A DNA stretch of 64,000 bases from Verrucomicrobiota bacterium (GCA_017309115.1 JAFLEF010000007.1:1-64000); one strand, 5' to 3'; shown: positions 17,373-26,580, counted from the first letter of the stretch. Notes: generated by a model not told the origin, from the sequence alone. Made by a program: numbers and translations.

Positions 17373-18238
17373 TGTTCGCCGCCCGACAAAGCCATCCAGC
17401 GGCGGATGACACCGGCCGCCTGATCGGGCTGGGTGGCGAGCACATTGTGGTCAGCGCCCCAGAGCATCTCGCGCCCCTGACAGCGGGGACACTCCCGCCG
17501 TAACCAGCGCGACACCGGCCACCACGGGACCACCGGATCCCAGAATCCAGCGAGAGCCCACACCGGCACCGGGGTCGTTCGCGCCACCAACCGGGGATCG
17601 GCACCGCGAATTAGTTCCAAACGGCGCGCCATGGCTTCGCGATCGCCCGGCTCGAGCCGTCGGCGCACAAACTCCTCCAGCGACTCTCGGACTTCCGGGG
17701 CGTGACGATGCCGGAACCCGGCGTAACGGGAATACCCCCAGAGCAAGACCTTCACGGCAGCGTTGGGGAGATTCCGAACCAACCATTCCACCATCCGCAC
17801 CCCCGTCATCCACGGATAGCGAACGAAGCCTCCGGCGAGAATCAGCCCCTGAACCTCCAACCGGGGTTCGGCTTCCGGATGAGCCAGGAGTTCCCACGCC
17901 ACTTGGGAACCAAACGACTCAGCCAGCAGCCAGCCGTGTTCGATGCCTTCGCGCCGAAGGGCCGTGCGCACCGCCTGCGCGTAGTCCGCCAACGTCAGTT
18001 GAGTGGAACGCGCATAGCAGAACTCGACCCAGCGAACCTGACCCTGCAGTGCCCGGCGAAGGCTTACCCCCAGGCTCCAATCGCCGTGAAGGCCCGGCAG
18101 ATAGATGAGCGTGGGCGCGGTGGCGGGGCCGTAAACCCGGATGACCAGTTCGTCCGGCGGATTCACAACCGCCCCCCTGGGATTCCATTCAGGCCGGCGG
18201 ATTGGGACTCGTCGGCGTGAGCGCTTCGGCTCGGGCAT
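17354..18238 (-). CDS. Alpha/beta hydrolase
   Basis: A 294-residue cytoplasmic alpha/beta-hydrolase fold protein. TLIYLPGLHGDWS is the oxyanion-hole strand; the nucleophile elbow reads LLAESFGSQ (Ser in E-S-F-G-S); LAGFWDPVVPW carries the acid; and WGADHNVLA carries the catalytic His. The triad therefore looks complete. Substrate unknown. The C-terminal five residues are encoded within a CTCAGCT repeat array, so the original stop may have been lost or moved. Its start at 18238 lies inside the following small membrane-protein gene (stop at 18189), a 50-bp same-strand overlap; a start further downstream would shorten the basic N-terminus. Confidence 0.85.
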   Translation of the reverse strand: MPEPKRSRRRVPIRRPEWNPRGAVVNPPDELVIRVYGPATAPTLIYLPGLHGDWSLGVSLRRALQGQVRWVEFCYARSTQLTLADYAQAVRTALRREGIEHGWLLAESFGSQVAWELLAHPEAEPRLEVQGLILAGGFVRYPWMTGVRMVEWLVRNLPNAAVKVLLWGYSRYAGFRHRHAPEVRESLEEFVRRRLEPGDREAMARRLELIRGADPRLVARTTPVPVWALAGFWDPVVPWWPVSRWLRRECPRCQGREMLWGADHNVLATQPDQAAGVIRRWMALSGGEQLRAES

Positions 18239-18662
18239 CTTCGGCCGCCGAAGGAACGAACAGCGCCAATCCCGCGCCCAACACCGCCATCGGCCATTGC
18301 CAGATGGGCAGGAGGAAATAGCTGGCCGTGGCGCGACTGGGGTCCTGATTGGGTTGCACCACGAGGTAATTCGTCAGACCGAACAAGAAGGCAACCCCCA
18401 CCAAGGCCAAAACCATCACCTGCACCCACGGACGCCGGGCAATCCACGCGGAAATGAGCGGTAGGACGAACGGCGACATGCCCCACAGCACCACCATGAA
18501 GCCTGCGTCGTTCATCGATCCCCGCAACCCGCCACTCCGGACCAGGGACCAAGCCGGCAACAGCGCACCCGCCAGCGCCACAAGGAGGGTCAGGTGAAAC
18601 AGCGGCGATTTCAGTTTTTCGTTCATCGGACGGCTGTCCGGACGATGCCCACTGCCAGTCAT
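18189..18662 (-). CDS. Small integral membrane protein, unknown function
   Basis: A 157-residue protein with four predicted hydrophobic segments (FHLTLLVALAGALLPAW; FMVVLWGMSPFVLPLISAW; VQVMVLALVGVAFLFGL; WQWPMAVLGAGLALFV). No family recognised. The start ATG at 18662 overlaps the amidohydrolase stop as ATGA, implying translational coupling; an alternative ATG at 18626 would remove a 12-residue polar leader. Predicted inner membrane. Confidence 0.75.
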   Translation of the reverse strand: MTGSGHRPDSRPMNEKLKSPLFHLTLLVALAGALLPAWSLVRSGGLRGSMNDAGFMVVLWGMSPFVLPLISAWIARRPWVQVMVLALVGVAFLFGLTNYLVVQPNQDPSRATASYFLLPIWQWPMAVLGAGLALFVPSAAEDARAEALTPTSPNPPA

Positions 18663-19822
18663 TCATCGCGAGTCCGATTTTTTGCCGGCATCGGTCGTAA
18701 CACCTGGGCCGAACGTCGAAACACGTCCGCCGGTACTCCCAAGGCCTGTTTCAGGCGGACATCCCGATCCCACACGTTGGTGATGGCGGAAAGCTCCTTC
18801 ATTTCGGCCTGGGTCAGATGCAGCGGAAAGAACCACGGCGAAACCAGCGGCGTGTTTACCAAAGGAAAGTCCGATCCGTAACAGAGCCGACCGGCAAACT
18901 CCGGCCGTTTCAGAGCGACTTCCAGGTACCCCAGTCGATTGATCTGGGTGAGCGAGGAAATCTCCGAGTACAGATTCGGATACTCCCCCATCAGACGGGC
19001 GAGCCGGTCCAGATCCGGCTCGCCTTCATTGGACCCAGTGGAGGCCACATGCGCGGCAATGACGGTAACCCCCAAGCTCAGCGGCAAGCGCAACCGCACG
19101 GGATCGGCCAGCGTATCGTCAGCCCAGGTGAAGGAGCGTTCCTGACCGGTATGGGAAAGCAGCGGCAGACCCAATTCCTTCATTCGCGTGTAAAACGGAA
19201 CGAGACGCGGATCCGCCGGATCGATGAGCATGATGTTCGGAATCCACTTCACGAGTACGGCCCCGTGTTGCGCGGCCCAGTCGAGCTGCTCCAGGGCATT
19301 GGTCCGGTACGGATGAATGGATGCTCCAAAACGCAGATTCGGATACCGGGCCACTTCTCGGGCGAGGAATTCATTGGGAACCAGCACTTCAGTACGCGCC
19401 TCGTCAAAGTGGCCTTGGGCGTCCACCACGCCGTCCATCGCCAGCACCACCGCCGTCTGGACGTGACTGCTCCCGGAGACCTGATCGGCAATGCGTCGGA
19501 TCAGGAGGGCATCCCCTTCCCGTTCCACTTCCGCCAGGGTCGTTCCGAAGGCTTGGAGATAAATCCCGAACTTACGGCTGTTGCGTAGTTCCCGGGAGAT
19601 CCGGCATCCGCTGTTCCCGGCGCCGATTCCCGCCGTGTGCACATGCAAATCCACCACCGGGGCCGAAGGGACTTCTTCCACCGAACGCATCGGCCCCCGG
19701 AACAACGCGAGCCGCAAGGCCAGCACTCCCAGGACGGCGATCCCCAGCGCAACGAACACCCCGACGGCCCTGCGCCGCCAACCGCGTTGTTTGCTCCGGT
19801 CCATTGCAGACTTCATAGACAC
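18659..19822 (-). CDS. Membrane-anchored amidohydrolase (amidohydrolase-2/TIM-barrel type)
   Basis: A 387-residue metal-dependent hydrolase with an N-terminal transmembrane anchor (AVGVFVALGIAVLGVLALRL), so the catalytic barrel probably faces the periplasm. Metal-site motifs are in order: VVDLHVHT, LLSHTGQE, VIAAHVAST and CYGSDFPLV. The family includes decarboxylases and lactonases such as ACMSD-like enzymes; the membrane anchor is unusual and the substrate is unknown. It is coupled by a four-base overlap to the small membrane-protein gene, which suggests the two act together at the membrane. Confidence 0.84.
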   Translation of the reverse strand: MSMKSAMDRSKQRGWRRRAVGVFVALGIAVLGVLALRLALFRGPMRSVEEVPSAPVVDLHVHTAGIGAGNSGCRISRELRNSRKFGIYLQAFGTTLAEVEREGDALLIRRIADQVSGSSHVQTAVVLAMDGVVDAQGHFDEARTEVLVPNEFLAREVARYPNLRFGASIHPYRTNALEQLDWAAQHGAVLVKWIPNIMLIDPADPRLVPFYTRMKELGLPLLSHTGQERSFTWADDTLADPVRLRLPLSLGVTVIAAHVASTGSNEGEPDLDRLARLMGEYPNLYSEISSLTQINRLGYLEVALKRPEFAGRLCYGSDFPLVNTPLVSPWFFPLHLTQAEMKELSAITNVWDRDVRLKQALGVPADVFRRSAQVLRPMPAKNRTRDE

Positions 19823-19861
19823 CCAACTCTTGTTCCGTCGGAACGCAACCCGTCGCCTCCG

Positions 19862-22015
19862 TCACGACGGGACGATTTGGGCCTGGAGCTCCCGATGATT
19901 GATCTTGCCCGTGCCCAGCTTGGGAATCTCCCGCAGGAATTTCAGTTCCCGCGGCACGCAGAGGTTGGTCAGGCCCCGGGCCTTGATGACCCCGCGCAGG
20001 TCTTCCAGCGTCAGCCGAGGTTCATTGGTCACGGCGATGAGCACTTCGCCCTTGTCCTCGTCGGGCCGGGTCACCACCGCCACTTCGCAACGGTTGCCGT
20101 ACTGCGGGAAGGCACCGCCCAGCGCATCTTCCACCGCCGTGAGACTCACCATTTCGCCGCTCACCTTGGCGAACCGTTTCAGCCGGCCGAGAATGAACAC
20201 GAACCCCTCTTCGTCCACGCGCACAATGTCGCCGGTGTCATACCAGCCCTGGAGTTGCTTGAACTTCGCGTCCGCCTCGGCATTCAGATAACCCCGCATC
20301 ACATTGGGTCCGCGCACCAACAACCGCCCGCCTTCCGCCACGCCATCCACCGGCTCGACGCGCCATTCGATCCCAGGCAGGAACCGACCCACGGAACCGA
20401 ACTTCAAATCCAGCCGCGTGTTCAGACAGATCGCCGGACTGCACTCAGTAGCGCCGTACCCTTCCAACAGTCGGACACCAAACTTGCGGGCCCAGGTATT
20501 GGACGTCGCCTCCTGAATCTTCTCGGCCCCCGCCACGAGGAACTTCACCGAATTGAAGTCGTAGGGATTGGCCCGGCGGGCGTAGCCGTTGAGAAAGGTG
20601 TTGGTGCCGAACATCACCGTGCAGACCTTGTCGTACACCGCCGCCGGCACGACGCGGTAGTGCAGCGGGGACGGATACAGGAAGGTGTAAAAACCACGGG
20701 TCATCGGAACGATCAGACCCGCCATCAGGCCAAAGCTGTGGAACAGCGGCATCGCACTGAAGAACCGTTCGTGGTCGGTCACATCAAGCACGCCGAGCAC
20801 CTGACGCAGATTGGCCAGCAGATTGCCCTGGGTGAGTTCCACGCCCTTGGGAACGCCTTCCGAACCGGAGGTAAACAGGATGACCGCCGGCTGGGCGCGC
20901 TGCTGATCCGGCAGTTGTACCGGGACCAAGCCTTGTCCGCACGACCAGGTCTGACGCCACAGCGCCGCCAATCGAATCCCGGTGGTGATGCCCTTGCGAA
21001 CATCCTCGAGGTAGATCAGTTCGATTCCGGCGGACGTGAAAGGCTCCAGCTTCAGCTTGGCCTTCTCGGCGAACGCCCGGGAAGTAATCACGTAGCGAAT
21101 TCCCGCCAGCTGCGTGCATTGCAGCATGGTGGGAACGCCCGAGGAGAAGTTCAGAATCGCCGGGACGAATCCCGCCGACCAGAGACTGAACAGCGTCACC
21201 GGCGTGCTGTTGACATTGGGTAGCAATACGCCAACCCGGCCCGGCGCCATCGGCGGCCCCATCCGCCGCCGCCACTCGCCCGCCAACACATCCACCCCGA
21301 CCAGCAGCCGACGAAAGGTCAGTTCGGTGAACGTGATGTCTTCCAACACCACCTTGCCCGGCTGACTGCGCGCGGCTTCGACGATCGCCGCCAGCACGTG
21401 GGAGGGACCCACTTCCTGTTCCACTTCGAACTGTTGCCGCAGGACCGCGTCCCGCAGCCACGTGGTGATGCGCTGTCGCGCCACGGCACTGGAAACGCCC
21501 GTCAACTTGGGCGCCTCGAGCACCGCGCTGAAATGCGCCGTCACCCGGGGAAACCACTGCGTCCAACCGCTGTGCCGGACGAACGGAACCCGGCTCGCGT
21601 TGCGCAGATAACAGGTGATCACGCGCGCGCCGGTCCGGTGAATGAGAAAGCCGGTGCCATCAAACAGCTTCATCAACGATCCACTGAGGGAGATCCGGCC
21701 CTCGGCGAAGAGCACCAAACGCCCGCCCTTGGCCAAGAACTGCGCCATGTGCTTGGCCGCATAGGGCGAAGAGGTATCCACCGGGAAGGTCCGGCTGTTG
21801 ATCATCATCTTCCGGTGAATCCACGACGCCTCGGCGGTGGTGGCGCTGGTGACGAACTTCCAATCATCCTCCAAAACCGAACCCAGGAACATCCAGTCGA
21901 GCCAGGACACGTGATTGGGGATGAGCAGGACCGGACCCGGCGTGCGGAGGACATCCACGTTGAACGCGCGGAACCGAAACCAGAGTCGAGCGACCCAGAT
22001 GCAGAGAAGCTTCAT
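19862..22015 (-). CDS. aas: Aas-type bifunctional acyltransferase / acyl-ACP synthetase
   Basis: A 717-residue inner-membrane enzyme with two domains: an N-terminal PlsC-like acyltransferase with NHVSWLD (His35/Asp40) and FAEGRISLSGSL, and a C-terminal AMP-binding synthetase with the P-loop FTSGSEGVPKG, GYGATEC and the C-terminal LGTGKINHREL lysine region. In Escherichia coli Aas reacylates 2-acyl-lysophosphatidylethanolamine using acyl-ACP it makes itself. The start overlaps the lnt stop in the four bases ATGA. Last gene of the marR-lplT-lnt-aas cluster, so it closes a lysophospholipid cycle. Confidence 0.93.
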   Translation of the reverse strand: MKLLCIWVARLWFRFRAFNVDVLRTPGPVLLIPNHVSWLDWMFLGSVLEDDWKFVTSATTAEASWIHRKMMINSRTFPVDTSSPYAAKHMAQFLAKGGRLVLFAEGRISLSGSLMKLFDGTGFLIHRTGARVITCYLRNASRVPFVRHSGWTQWFPRVTAHFSAVLEAPKLTGVSSAVARQRITTWLRDAVLRQQFEVEQEVGPSHVLAAIVEAARSQPGKVVLEDITFTELTFRRLLVGVDVLAGEWRRRMGPPMAPGRVGVLLPNVNSTPVTLFSLWSAGFVPAILNFSSGVPTMLQCTQLAGIRYVITSRAFAEKAKLKLEPFTSAGIELIYLEDVRKGITTGIRLAALWRQTWSCGQGLVPVQLPDQQRAQPAVILFTSGSEGVPKGVELTQGNLLANLRQVLGVLDVTDHERFFSAMPLFHSFGLMAGLIVPMTRGFYTFLYPSPLHYRVVPAAVYDKVCTVMFGTNTFLNGYARRANPYDFNSVKFLVAGAEKIQEATSNTWARKFGVRLLEGYGATECSPAICLNTRLDLKFGSVGRFLPGIEWRVEPVDGVAEGGRLLVRGPNVMRGYLNAEADAKFKQLQGWYDTGDIVRVDEEGFVFILGRLKRFAKVSGEMVSLTAVEDALGGAFPQYGNRCEVAVVTRPDEDKGEVLIAVTNEPRLTLEDLRGVIKARGLTNLCVPRELKFLREIPKLGTGKINHRELQAQIVPS

Positions 22016-23559
22016 GATGGAAGGCGGGCGGAAGATGCGTCAGAGGCGTCGGAAGTGCGACGACGGAAGTGGCGGGACGAGTACGACGACTGTCCGATCA
22101 ACCCGATCAAGACTGCCGCCGTCATCAACAGACACAGGGGTGCCAGTACGGAATCCCAGGGCACCCGACCCCCACCCCGACGCAGCGGCCACTCCGCCGC
22201 CAAACGGGCCCCCGGGCCGGGAAACGGAGCCGAAGCCAACAATTCCCCGCGTTCATTGAGCGCCTGAGAGATTCCGGAACTCGCCACTCGGAACAGCGGC
22301 ACTCCGTATTCCAGCACCCGCAGTCGGGACATCCGGGCGTTGAGCCGATGCTGGGCTTCGCCCCAAGTCTCCAGATCCATGGTCGGCACCAGCAATCCTT
22401 CCGCTCCGGCTCGCACGAGTTCATCCATGACCCGTCGATAGGACGCGTCGTAACAGATGGCGACACCGAGACGTCCCCACGGGGATTCCCACAATCGTTG
22501 GTGCGGCGCTGGTTCGCCGTCCTTGAAGAACTGAATGGGCCGTGACTTCGCCTGCGAGAAGACCACTTCGCCGTCGGGACTCACCACAAACGCCGTGTTG
22601 TAGAAGCGTTCCCCGGAGCCGGCCGCGCCTCGTTCCAACGGCCGATGTTCACCGTGATCGGCTCCTCCCCCGGATGCTTGTCCGATGGCCTGCCGCCCAC
22701 CGGCCACCAACCATTTTCGCTCGCGCCGACACCAGTCGCGAATCGTGGCCGGCACTTCGCCGTCGAAGGTGTATTCGCTCAACTGCACCAACTCCGCCTG
22801 AGGTTCGGCCCGAGCGAGTTGCTTGAGAGCCATCGTGACCTCCGGCACTCCGGGCGCCTCCAACTGCACACCGGCCACCCGCACCGGACGCACCTCAGCC
22901 GGGGGCAACGGCCGCAGGAAACTGATTCCCACCAGCACCGCGGCACCGGCCAACAGACCAACGCCCTGAATTCGTCGGGGACCTTCCCGCAACAACAGCA
23001 ATCCACCCGCCGCCCACCCGGCCACCATTCCTATTCCGTAAACACCCCACGTGGACAACACCGTCTGCGGACCATTCTGAAACACCGTGCCCGCCGCGAA
23101 CCAGGTGAACTTGAGCCACCACACTTCACTGCGCAGATATTCCACCCCGCACCACAGCACCGGCGCCAACAGCAAAGCCCAAAGGGAACCCGCCACCGCC
23201 TGAACCCGCTGGAGCATCCCCAGAAACGCCGCGTGGAACAGCGCCAGAATCAACCACAGCGGCAGCGCCGCCGGACCGAAGATCGTCCACAGGAACTCCA
23301 TTGGCGGCACATAAACCCCCAGCCCCACCACCAGTCCGGAATAGAAGGCCCGACGAACCGTGGCCGACCGTCGTAGTTCGAACACGCCTGCCAGATACCC
23401 CACCACCAGAAAGGCCAACCGGGACTCCTGAAACGCCAGATGAAAACAAACCACTGCGAACAGTCCCCAACCCAGCGCGGTCGGGAGCTTCAAAGGAGCC
23501 ATGGCGCCCACCTTCGAATCGTCACCCGCCGGAATCGTTTCTGCCGCGAACGCCTTCAT
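22012..23559 (-). CDS. lnt: Apolipoprotein N-acyltransferase-like protein
   Basis: A 515-residue protein with N-terminal membrane helices (about residues 25-215) followed by a nitrilase-type periplasmic domain. The likely triad is Glu262 (QLSEYTF), Lys338 (FSQAKSRP) and Cys369 (AICYDASY), matching the order and spacing of Lnt. The residue two after the Cys is Asp, where Lnt has Glu, and the usual HLVPFGE loop is changed to RPIQFFKDGEP. Lnt transfers an sn-1 acyl chain from a phospholipid to the lipoprotein N-terminal Cys, leaving a lysophospholipid. It directly abuts the upstream transporter (TGA followed at once by ATG) and overlaps aas. A C-terminal TM (LCLLMTAAVLIGLIG) completes the topology. 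Confidence 0.85.
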   Translation of the reverse strand: MKAFAAETIPAGDDSKVGAMAPLKLPTALGWGLFAVVCFHLAFQESRLAFLVVGYLAGVFELRRSATVRRAFYSGLVVGLGVYVPPMEFLWTIFGPAALPLWLILALFHAAFLGMLQRVQAVAGSLWALLLAPVLWCGVEYLRSEVWWLKFTWFAAGTVFQNGPQTVLSTWGVYGIGMVAGWAAGGLLLLREGPRRIQGVGLLAGAAVLVGISFLRPLPPAEVRPVRVAGVQLEAPGVPEVTMALKQLARAEPQAELVQLSEYTFDGEVPATIRDWCRRERKWLVAGGRQAIGQASGGGADHGEHRPLERGAAGSGERFYNTAFVVSPDGEVVFSQAKSRPIQFFKDGEPAPHQRLWESPWGRLGVAICYDASYRRVMDELVRAGAEGLLVPTMDLETWGEAQHRLNARMSRLRVLEYGVPLFRVASSGISQALNERGELLASAPFPGPGARLAAEWPLRRGGGRVPWDSVLAPLCLLMTAAVLIGLIGQSSYSSRHFRRRTSDASDASSARLPS

Positions 23560-24903
23560 TCAGCCCTCCTTTTGGGGAATGCGCAGCCAAGCCACCACCA
23601 CGGCCACCAATCCCGCCAACACCAGGAACACCTGCGACGCCGACAACCCGAGCCGGGTACACCCCAGCACGATCAGACCCGCCAGGATCATCCCCAGGTT
23701 GTCGCCAAAATTCTGCACAGCGATCGTTTTGCCGAGCTTGCTGGGATCGGACTCCGACTGGAGCGCGGCATTGAGCGGGATCAGGAACAATCCCGCCGCC
23801 ATTCCCGCCCCGATCAACACCGCCACCACCGCCGGCAGGATCACCAGCGTCACCGCCATCGTCCCATCCGGCTGGGGGGAGTGCAGCACCGTGCGTCCCC
23901 ACTCCGCCCATCCCAACGGGCCGACGCCAAAGATGGCCACAAGCAGTGTCGCCAACAGAAACCCATAGCGCCGGGCATGCCGCAGATCGCCCACCCGATA
24001 CCACACGCCGGCCAGAACGCTCCCGATCATGACGCCCACACTGAGCCACAATCCCAGCAACGCGATTTGGGTGTTGTTGGGCAGACGCAAGGTCTCCAGC
24101 CCCCAAGCCTGGAAGTTGATCTTCATGGCCGCGCCACACACCCAGAACAGCGCCGTGCCGATCAGAATTTTTCCCAACCGCGTTCCGGCAACCAGCCCCC
24201 GCAAGCCATCCGTGGCAAACTGAACCACGTTACCCTGCCACCGAGGGGCCGGGAAACACAGCAGCCGGATCAGATGCTCGGAAAACTCCGAAATGCTCGT
24301 GCGCAACCGGACCGTGTGATCCGACGGAGTGCGCTCCATGAAGGCATTCAGCGCCATCGACACCGCAAAGATCACGAGCAGGATGCCGTAGCAAACTCCC
24401 ACCGGCAGCCGATCCACCAACACTGAGCCGGCAATGGCGCCGGTCAGGATCGCCAGCAAGGTCAGCAGTTCCACCTGCCCATTGGCTTTCACCAGCCGTT
24501 CCCGCGGGAGAATTTCCGGAAGAATGCCGTACTTCGCCGGCCCGTAGAGCGTTGAGCCAATGCCCACGATCAGATACCCGGGAGCCTGCCAGACGTAACC
24601 ATACCAGACGCTCAGCGCACAGACCGCCGTGCCGAGCAACTTGAGAAAGTTGCCCCCGAGGAGCCAGGATGTCTTGGCGTACCGATCATTCAAGTAGCCC
24701 GCCAAGGGCGCCAAGACCACGTACGGAATGAACAGCAGACTGGTGTAGATGGCGCTGCGGGTTCGCAGTTCGTCTGTAGTGATCTGCCCGGCGGTCTGCA
24801 GCAGGGTCAACTGACCCACGATGACCGCCAGAATGGCGTTGTCCCCAAACGCTCCGAGAAACTGGCTGCCCAGGAGCAGCGGATAGTTGCGGCCGGACTT
24901 CAC
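23560..24903 (-). CDS. lplT: LplT-type lysophospholipid transporter (MFS)
   Basis: A 447-residue major-facilitator protein with about 12 hydrophobic segments. The N-terminal GSQFLGAFGDNAIL and the cytoplasmic-loop YGPAKYGILPEILP motifs are typical of LplT, which flips lysophospholipids from the outer to the inner leaflet of the inner membrane. Start overlaps the marR stop (ATGA), stop abuts lnt. It is not fused to Aas, unlike in some lineages. Sequence alone does not exclude another lipid substrate, but the aas and lnt neighbours favour this one. Confidence 0.9.
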   Translation of the reverse strand: MKSGRNYPLLLGSQFLGAFGDNAILAVIVGQLTLLQTAGQITTDELRTRSAIYTSLLFIPYVVLAPLAGYLNDRYAKTSWLLGGNFLKLLGTAVCALSVWYGYVWQAPGYLIVGIGSTLYGPAKYGILPEILPRERLVKANGQVELLTLLAILTGAIAGSVLVDRLPVGVCYGILLVIFAVSMALNAFMERTPSDHTVRLRTSISEFSEHLIRLLCFPAPRWQGNVVQFATDGLRGLVAGTRLGKILIGTALFWVCGAAMKINFQAWGLETLRLPNNTQIALLGLWLSVGVMIGSVLAGVWYRVGDLRHARRYGFLLATLLVAIFGVGPLGWAEWGRTVLHSPQPDGTMAVTLVILPAVVAVLIGAGMAAGLFLIPLNAALQSESDPSKLGKTIAVQNFGDNLGMILAGLIVLGCTRLGLSASQVFLVLAGLVAVVVAWLRIPQKEG

Positions 24904-25373
24904 GCGCGGACCTCCGGCAGACTACGGCTCGCCCGTTCCGTGTTCTCCGCCACAATCTGAAGCACCGCCGCCACCTCCTTGGCCCGCCGCGCCGAAACGC
25001 CGCCCCAGACCACCTCCGCCGCCCGGTAGTAGTGCGGCAGAATCTCTTCCATCAACTCCCGACCGCTCCGGGTCAACACCACCCGCCACGCCCGACGGTC
25101 GTCCGCCAACTCGCGGCGCCGAACCAACTCACGCTTCTCCAACCGATCCACCAACCCGGTGATGTTGGATCGGTGGGTCAGCAACTCGCGGCTCAAGTCA
25201 CTCTGGGAAAGCCCCTCCGGCTGATCCGTCAGCAAGTTGAGCAGATTGAACTGAGCCGGACTCAGGTCCCACCGGGCAAAAAACAGACGGCTCGAATTCC
25301 AAATCGTCTCCGCCGTCCGCAGCAGCTGAAGCAGCGCCGGATAATGTGGACCGGGACTCGCGTCGTCATTCAT
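24900..25373 (-). CDS. MarR-family transcriptional regulator
   Basis: A 157-residue winged-helix dimeric regulator. The ATG at 25373 is preferred to the GTG at 25391, which would place the operator-like repeat directly on the start. Recognition-helix region LSQSDLSRELLTHRSNITG, wing DDRRAWRVVLTRSG, and flanking dimerisation helices fit MarR. First gene of a cluster with lplT-lnt-aas, overlapping lplT by four bases, so it probably controls its own operon. Ligand could be a fatty acid or other amphiphile; this is speculation from the operon's function. Confidence 0.88.
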   Translation of the reverse strand: MNDDASPGPHYPALLQLLRTAETIWNSSRLFFARWDLSPAQFNLLNLLTDQPEGLSQSDLSRELLTHRSNITGLVDRLEKRELVRRRELADDRRAWRVVLTRSGRELMEEILPHYYRAAEVVWGGVSARRAKEVAAVLQIVAENTERASRSLPEVRA

Positions 25374-25393
25374 GCCGAGCAGTTGTCGCACCT

Positions 25394-25413
25394 ATTGTTG
25401 CTATGTCAACAAT
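25394..25413 (-). promoter_or_regulatory. Perfect inverted repeat, candidate MarR operator
   Basis: ATTGTTG-N6-CAACAAT, a 20-bp perfect palindromic site 20 bp upstream of the marR start. On the coding strand it contains TTGACA, so a bound dimer would cover a -35-like hexamer. Size and symmetry match known MarR operators; binding is inferred. Confidence 0.6.
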
Positions 25414-25434
25414 TGCTCTTTTGACAGAAAACCG

Positions 25435-25467
25435 GTTGAGAGTTGAAAGTTGAGAGTTGAGAGAAAA
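25435..25467 (+). repeat. GAGTTGA heptamer array
   Basis: Four GAGTTGA/AAGTTGA units ending in GAGAAAAG. Almost the same sequence recurs at 27568-27601, and a short version at 17121-17138. Confidence 0.75.
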
Positions 25468-25588
25468 GTCCAGCCGGTGGGCGAGGCTTTGCCGAGCCGT
25501 CCCCCATTGTGGAGTTCGGCAGACCATTCTGCCGCTTTCCCATGGGCGAGGCTCCAGCAGCAATCCTCGCATCACAGACCTCAACCGC

Positions 25589-25693
25589 CTCCCGCTTCCC
25601 GCTTCCCGCTTCCCGCTTCCCGCTTCCCGCTTCCCGCTTCCCCCTTACCCCTTACCCCTTACCCCTTACCCCTTACCCCTTACCCCTTACCCG
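25589..25693 (+). repeat. Long CTTCCCG / CTTACCC heptamer array
   Basis: About seven CTTCCCG units switch without interruption to about seven CTTACCC units, all in one 7-nt register. GTAAGGG repeats on the other strand occur at 52851-52877. Copy number here is likely to vary between strains. Confidence 0.9.
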
Positions 25694-25760
25694 CCCTTAA
25701 CCTTCCAGATGGCATTCCCCCAGCGTACAGCGCAATCTACGAGCGAAGTTCCTCCCGCCG

Positions 25761-26522
25761 ATGAAAACCTTGCCCGTCCAGCGGTCGAACGCGTTCACCT
25801 TGATCGAACTCCTGGTCGTGATCGCCATCATTGCGATCCTGGCGGGCCTGCTGCTCCCCGCGCTCGGCAAGGCCAAGGAACGGGCGAGGATGACCCAGTG
25901 TCTGAGCAACCTGCGGCAAATCGGCATCGCCCTCATCCTGTACGAAGGCGACCACAAGAAACTGCCCCCCAAAGCCTCACAGGTGCCCGACTTCATGAAT
26001 CCGCGAGCGCCGGGCTGGCAGAACAACTGTCTCTATGCCATCTCGCCCTATCTCCAGGGTTCAGCCCGGGACCGCAGCTCAAAAATCTACGCCTGCCCCA
26101 GTGCGAAGAAACCAGGGGACGGATCCGACGCCACCACCAATAGCGCCACCGGTTACCTCCCCAATGCCGTGGTGATGGAGCGGACCCTTGATTCCATTCG
26201 GCAACCCTCGGCGGTGGTGTTCAGCCAGGAAACCATCCGCTTGGTGAGCTTCACGGCCCTTCGTCCAGCCGCCGGATCCGACTTCGGGATGTGCCCGGGT
26301 CAGTTCACCTTCTGGCACGTCAAATTGAAGCCGGGCCTCGACTGGTACTCCAGCCTGCACAATCAAGGCGGCAACCTGCTCTTCGTGGACGGTCATGCCG
26401 AATACCGCAAAGCCGCCGCCCTCCGCGCCCGCGACTTCGGACTCGTCAACGGCAGCTCCGGAAAAGCCGACGACGACCACAAAAGCAACGACACCCTCTG
26501 CTACCGCACGATCTTCGATTAA
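25761..26522 (+). CDS. Type II secretion-like pseudopilin (H-X9-DG type)
   Basis: A 253-residue exported protein. The prepilin signature [20 protein letters not shown] (cleavage before Phe, Glu at +5) is complete, and the C-terminal [17 protein letters not shown] is the motif typical of the very numerous pseudopilins of Planctomycetes and Verrucomicrobia. It is a stand-alone gene with no assembly machinery nearby. Function of these expanded families is not established. Confidence 0.92.
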   Translation: MKTLPVQRSNAFTLIELLVVIAIIAILAGLLLPALGKAKERARMTQCLSNLRQIGIALILYEGDHKKLPPKASQVPDFMNPRAPGWQNNCLYAISPYLQGSARDRSSKIYACPSAKKPGDGSDATTNSATGYLPNAVVMERTLDSIRQPSAVVFSQETIRLVSFTALRPAAGSDFGMCPGQFTFWHVKLKPGLDWYSSLHNQGGNLLFVDGHAEYRKAAALRARDFGLVNGSSGKADDDHKSNDTLCYRTIFD

Positions 26523-26580
26523 GCCCAGCGCTCAGCTCTCCTTCGTCTCCCTCTCCCACTTTCTCCCCGTCTCCTCGTCC

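Larger units (their letters stand above)
25414..25760. other. Spacer made of phased heptamer repeats
   Basis: The interval between marR and the pseudopilin gene. It holds a GAGTTGA array (25435-25467), fragments resembling the hairpin element (about 25479-25560) and a long CTTCCCG/CTTACCC array (25589-25693). Confidence 0.75.

Noticed and set aside
25589-25693. Heptamer array as a possible CRISPR array
   Set aside because: There are no spacers between units and no cas genes; it is a simple tandem repeat.
25642-25693. CTTACCC units as telomere-like sequence of a linear replicon
   Set aside because: They are internal, flanked by genes, and only about seven units long; resemblance to CCCTAA-type telomeres is superficial.
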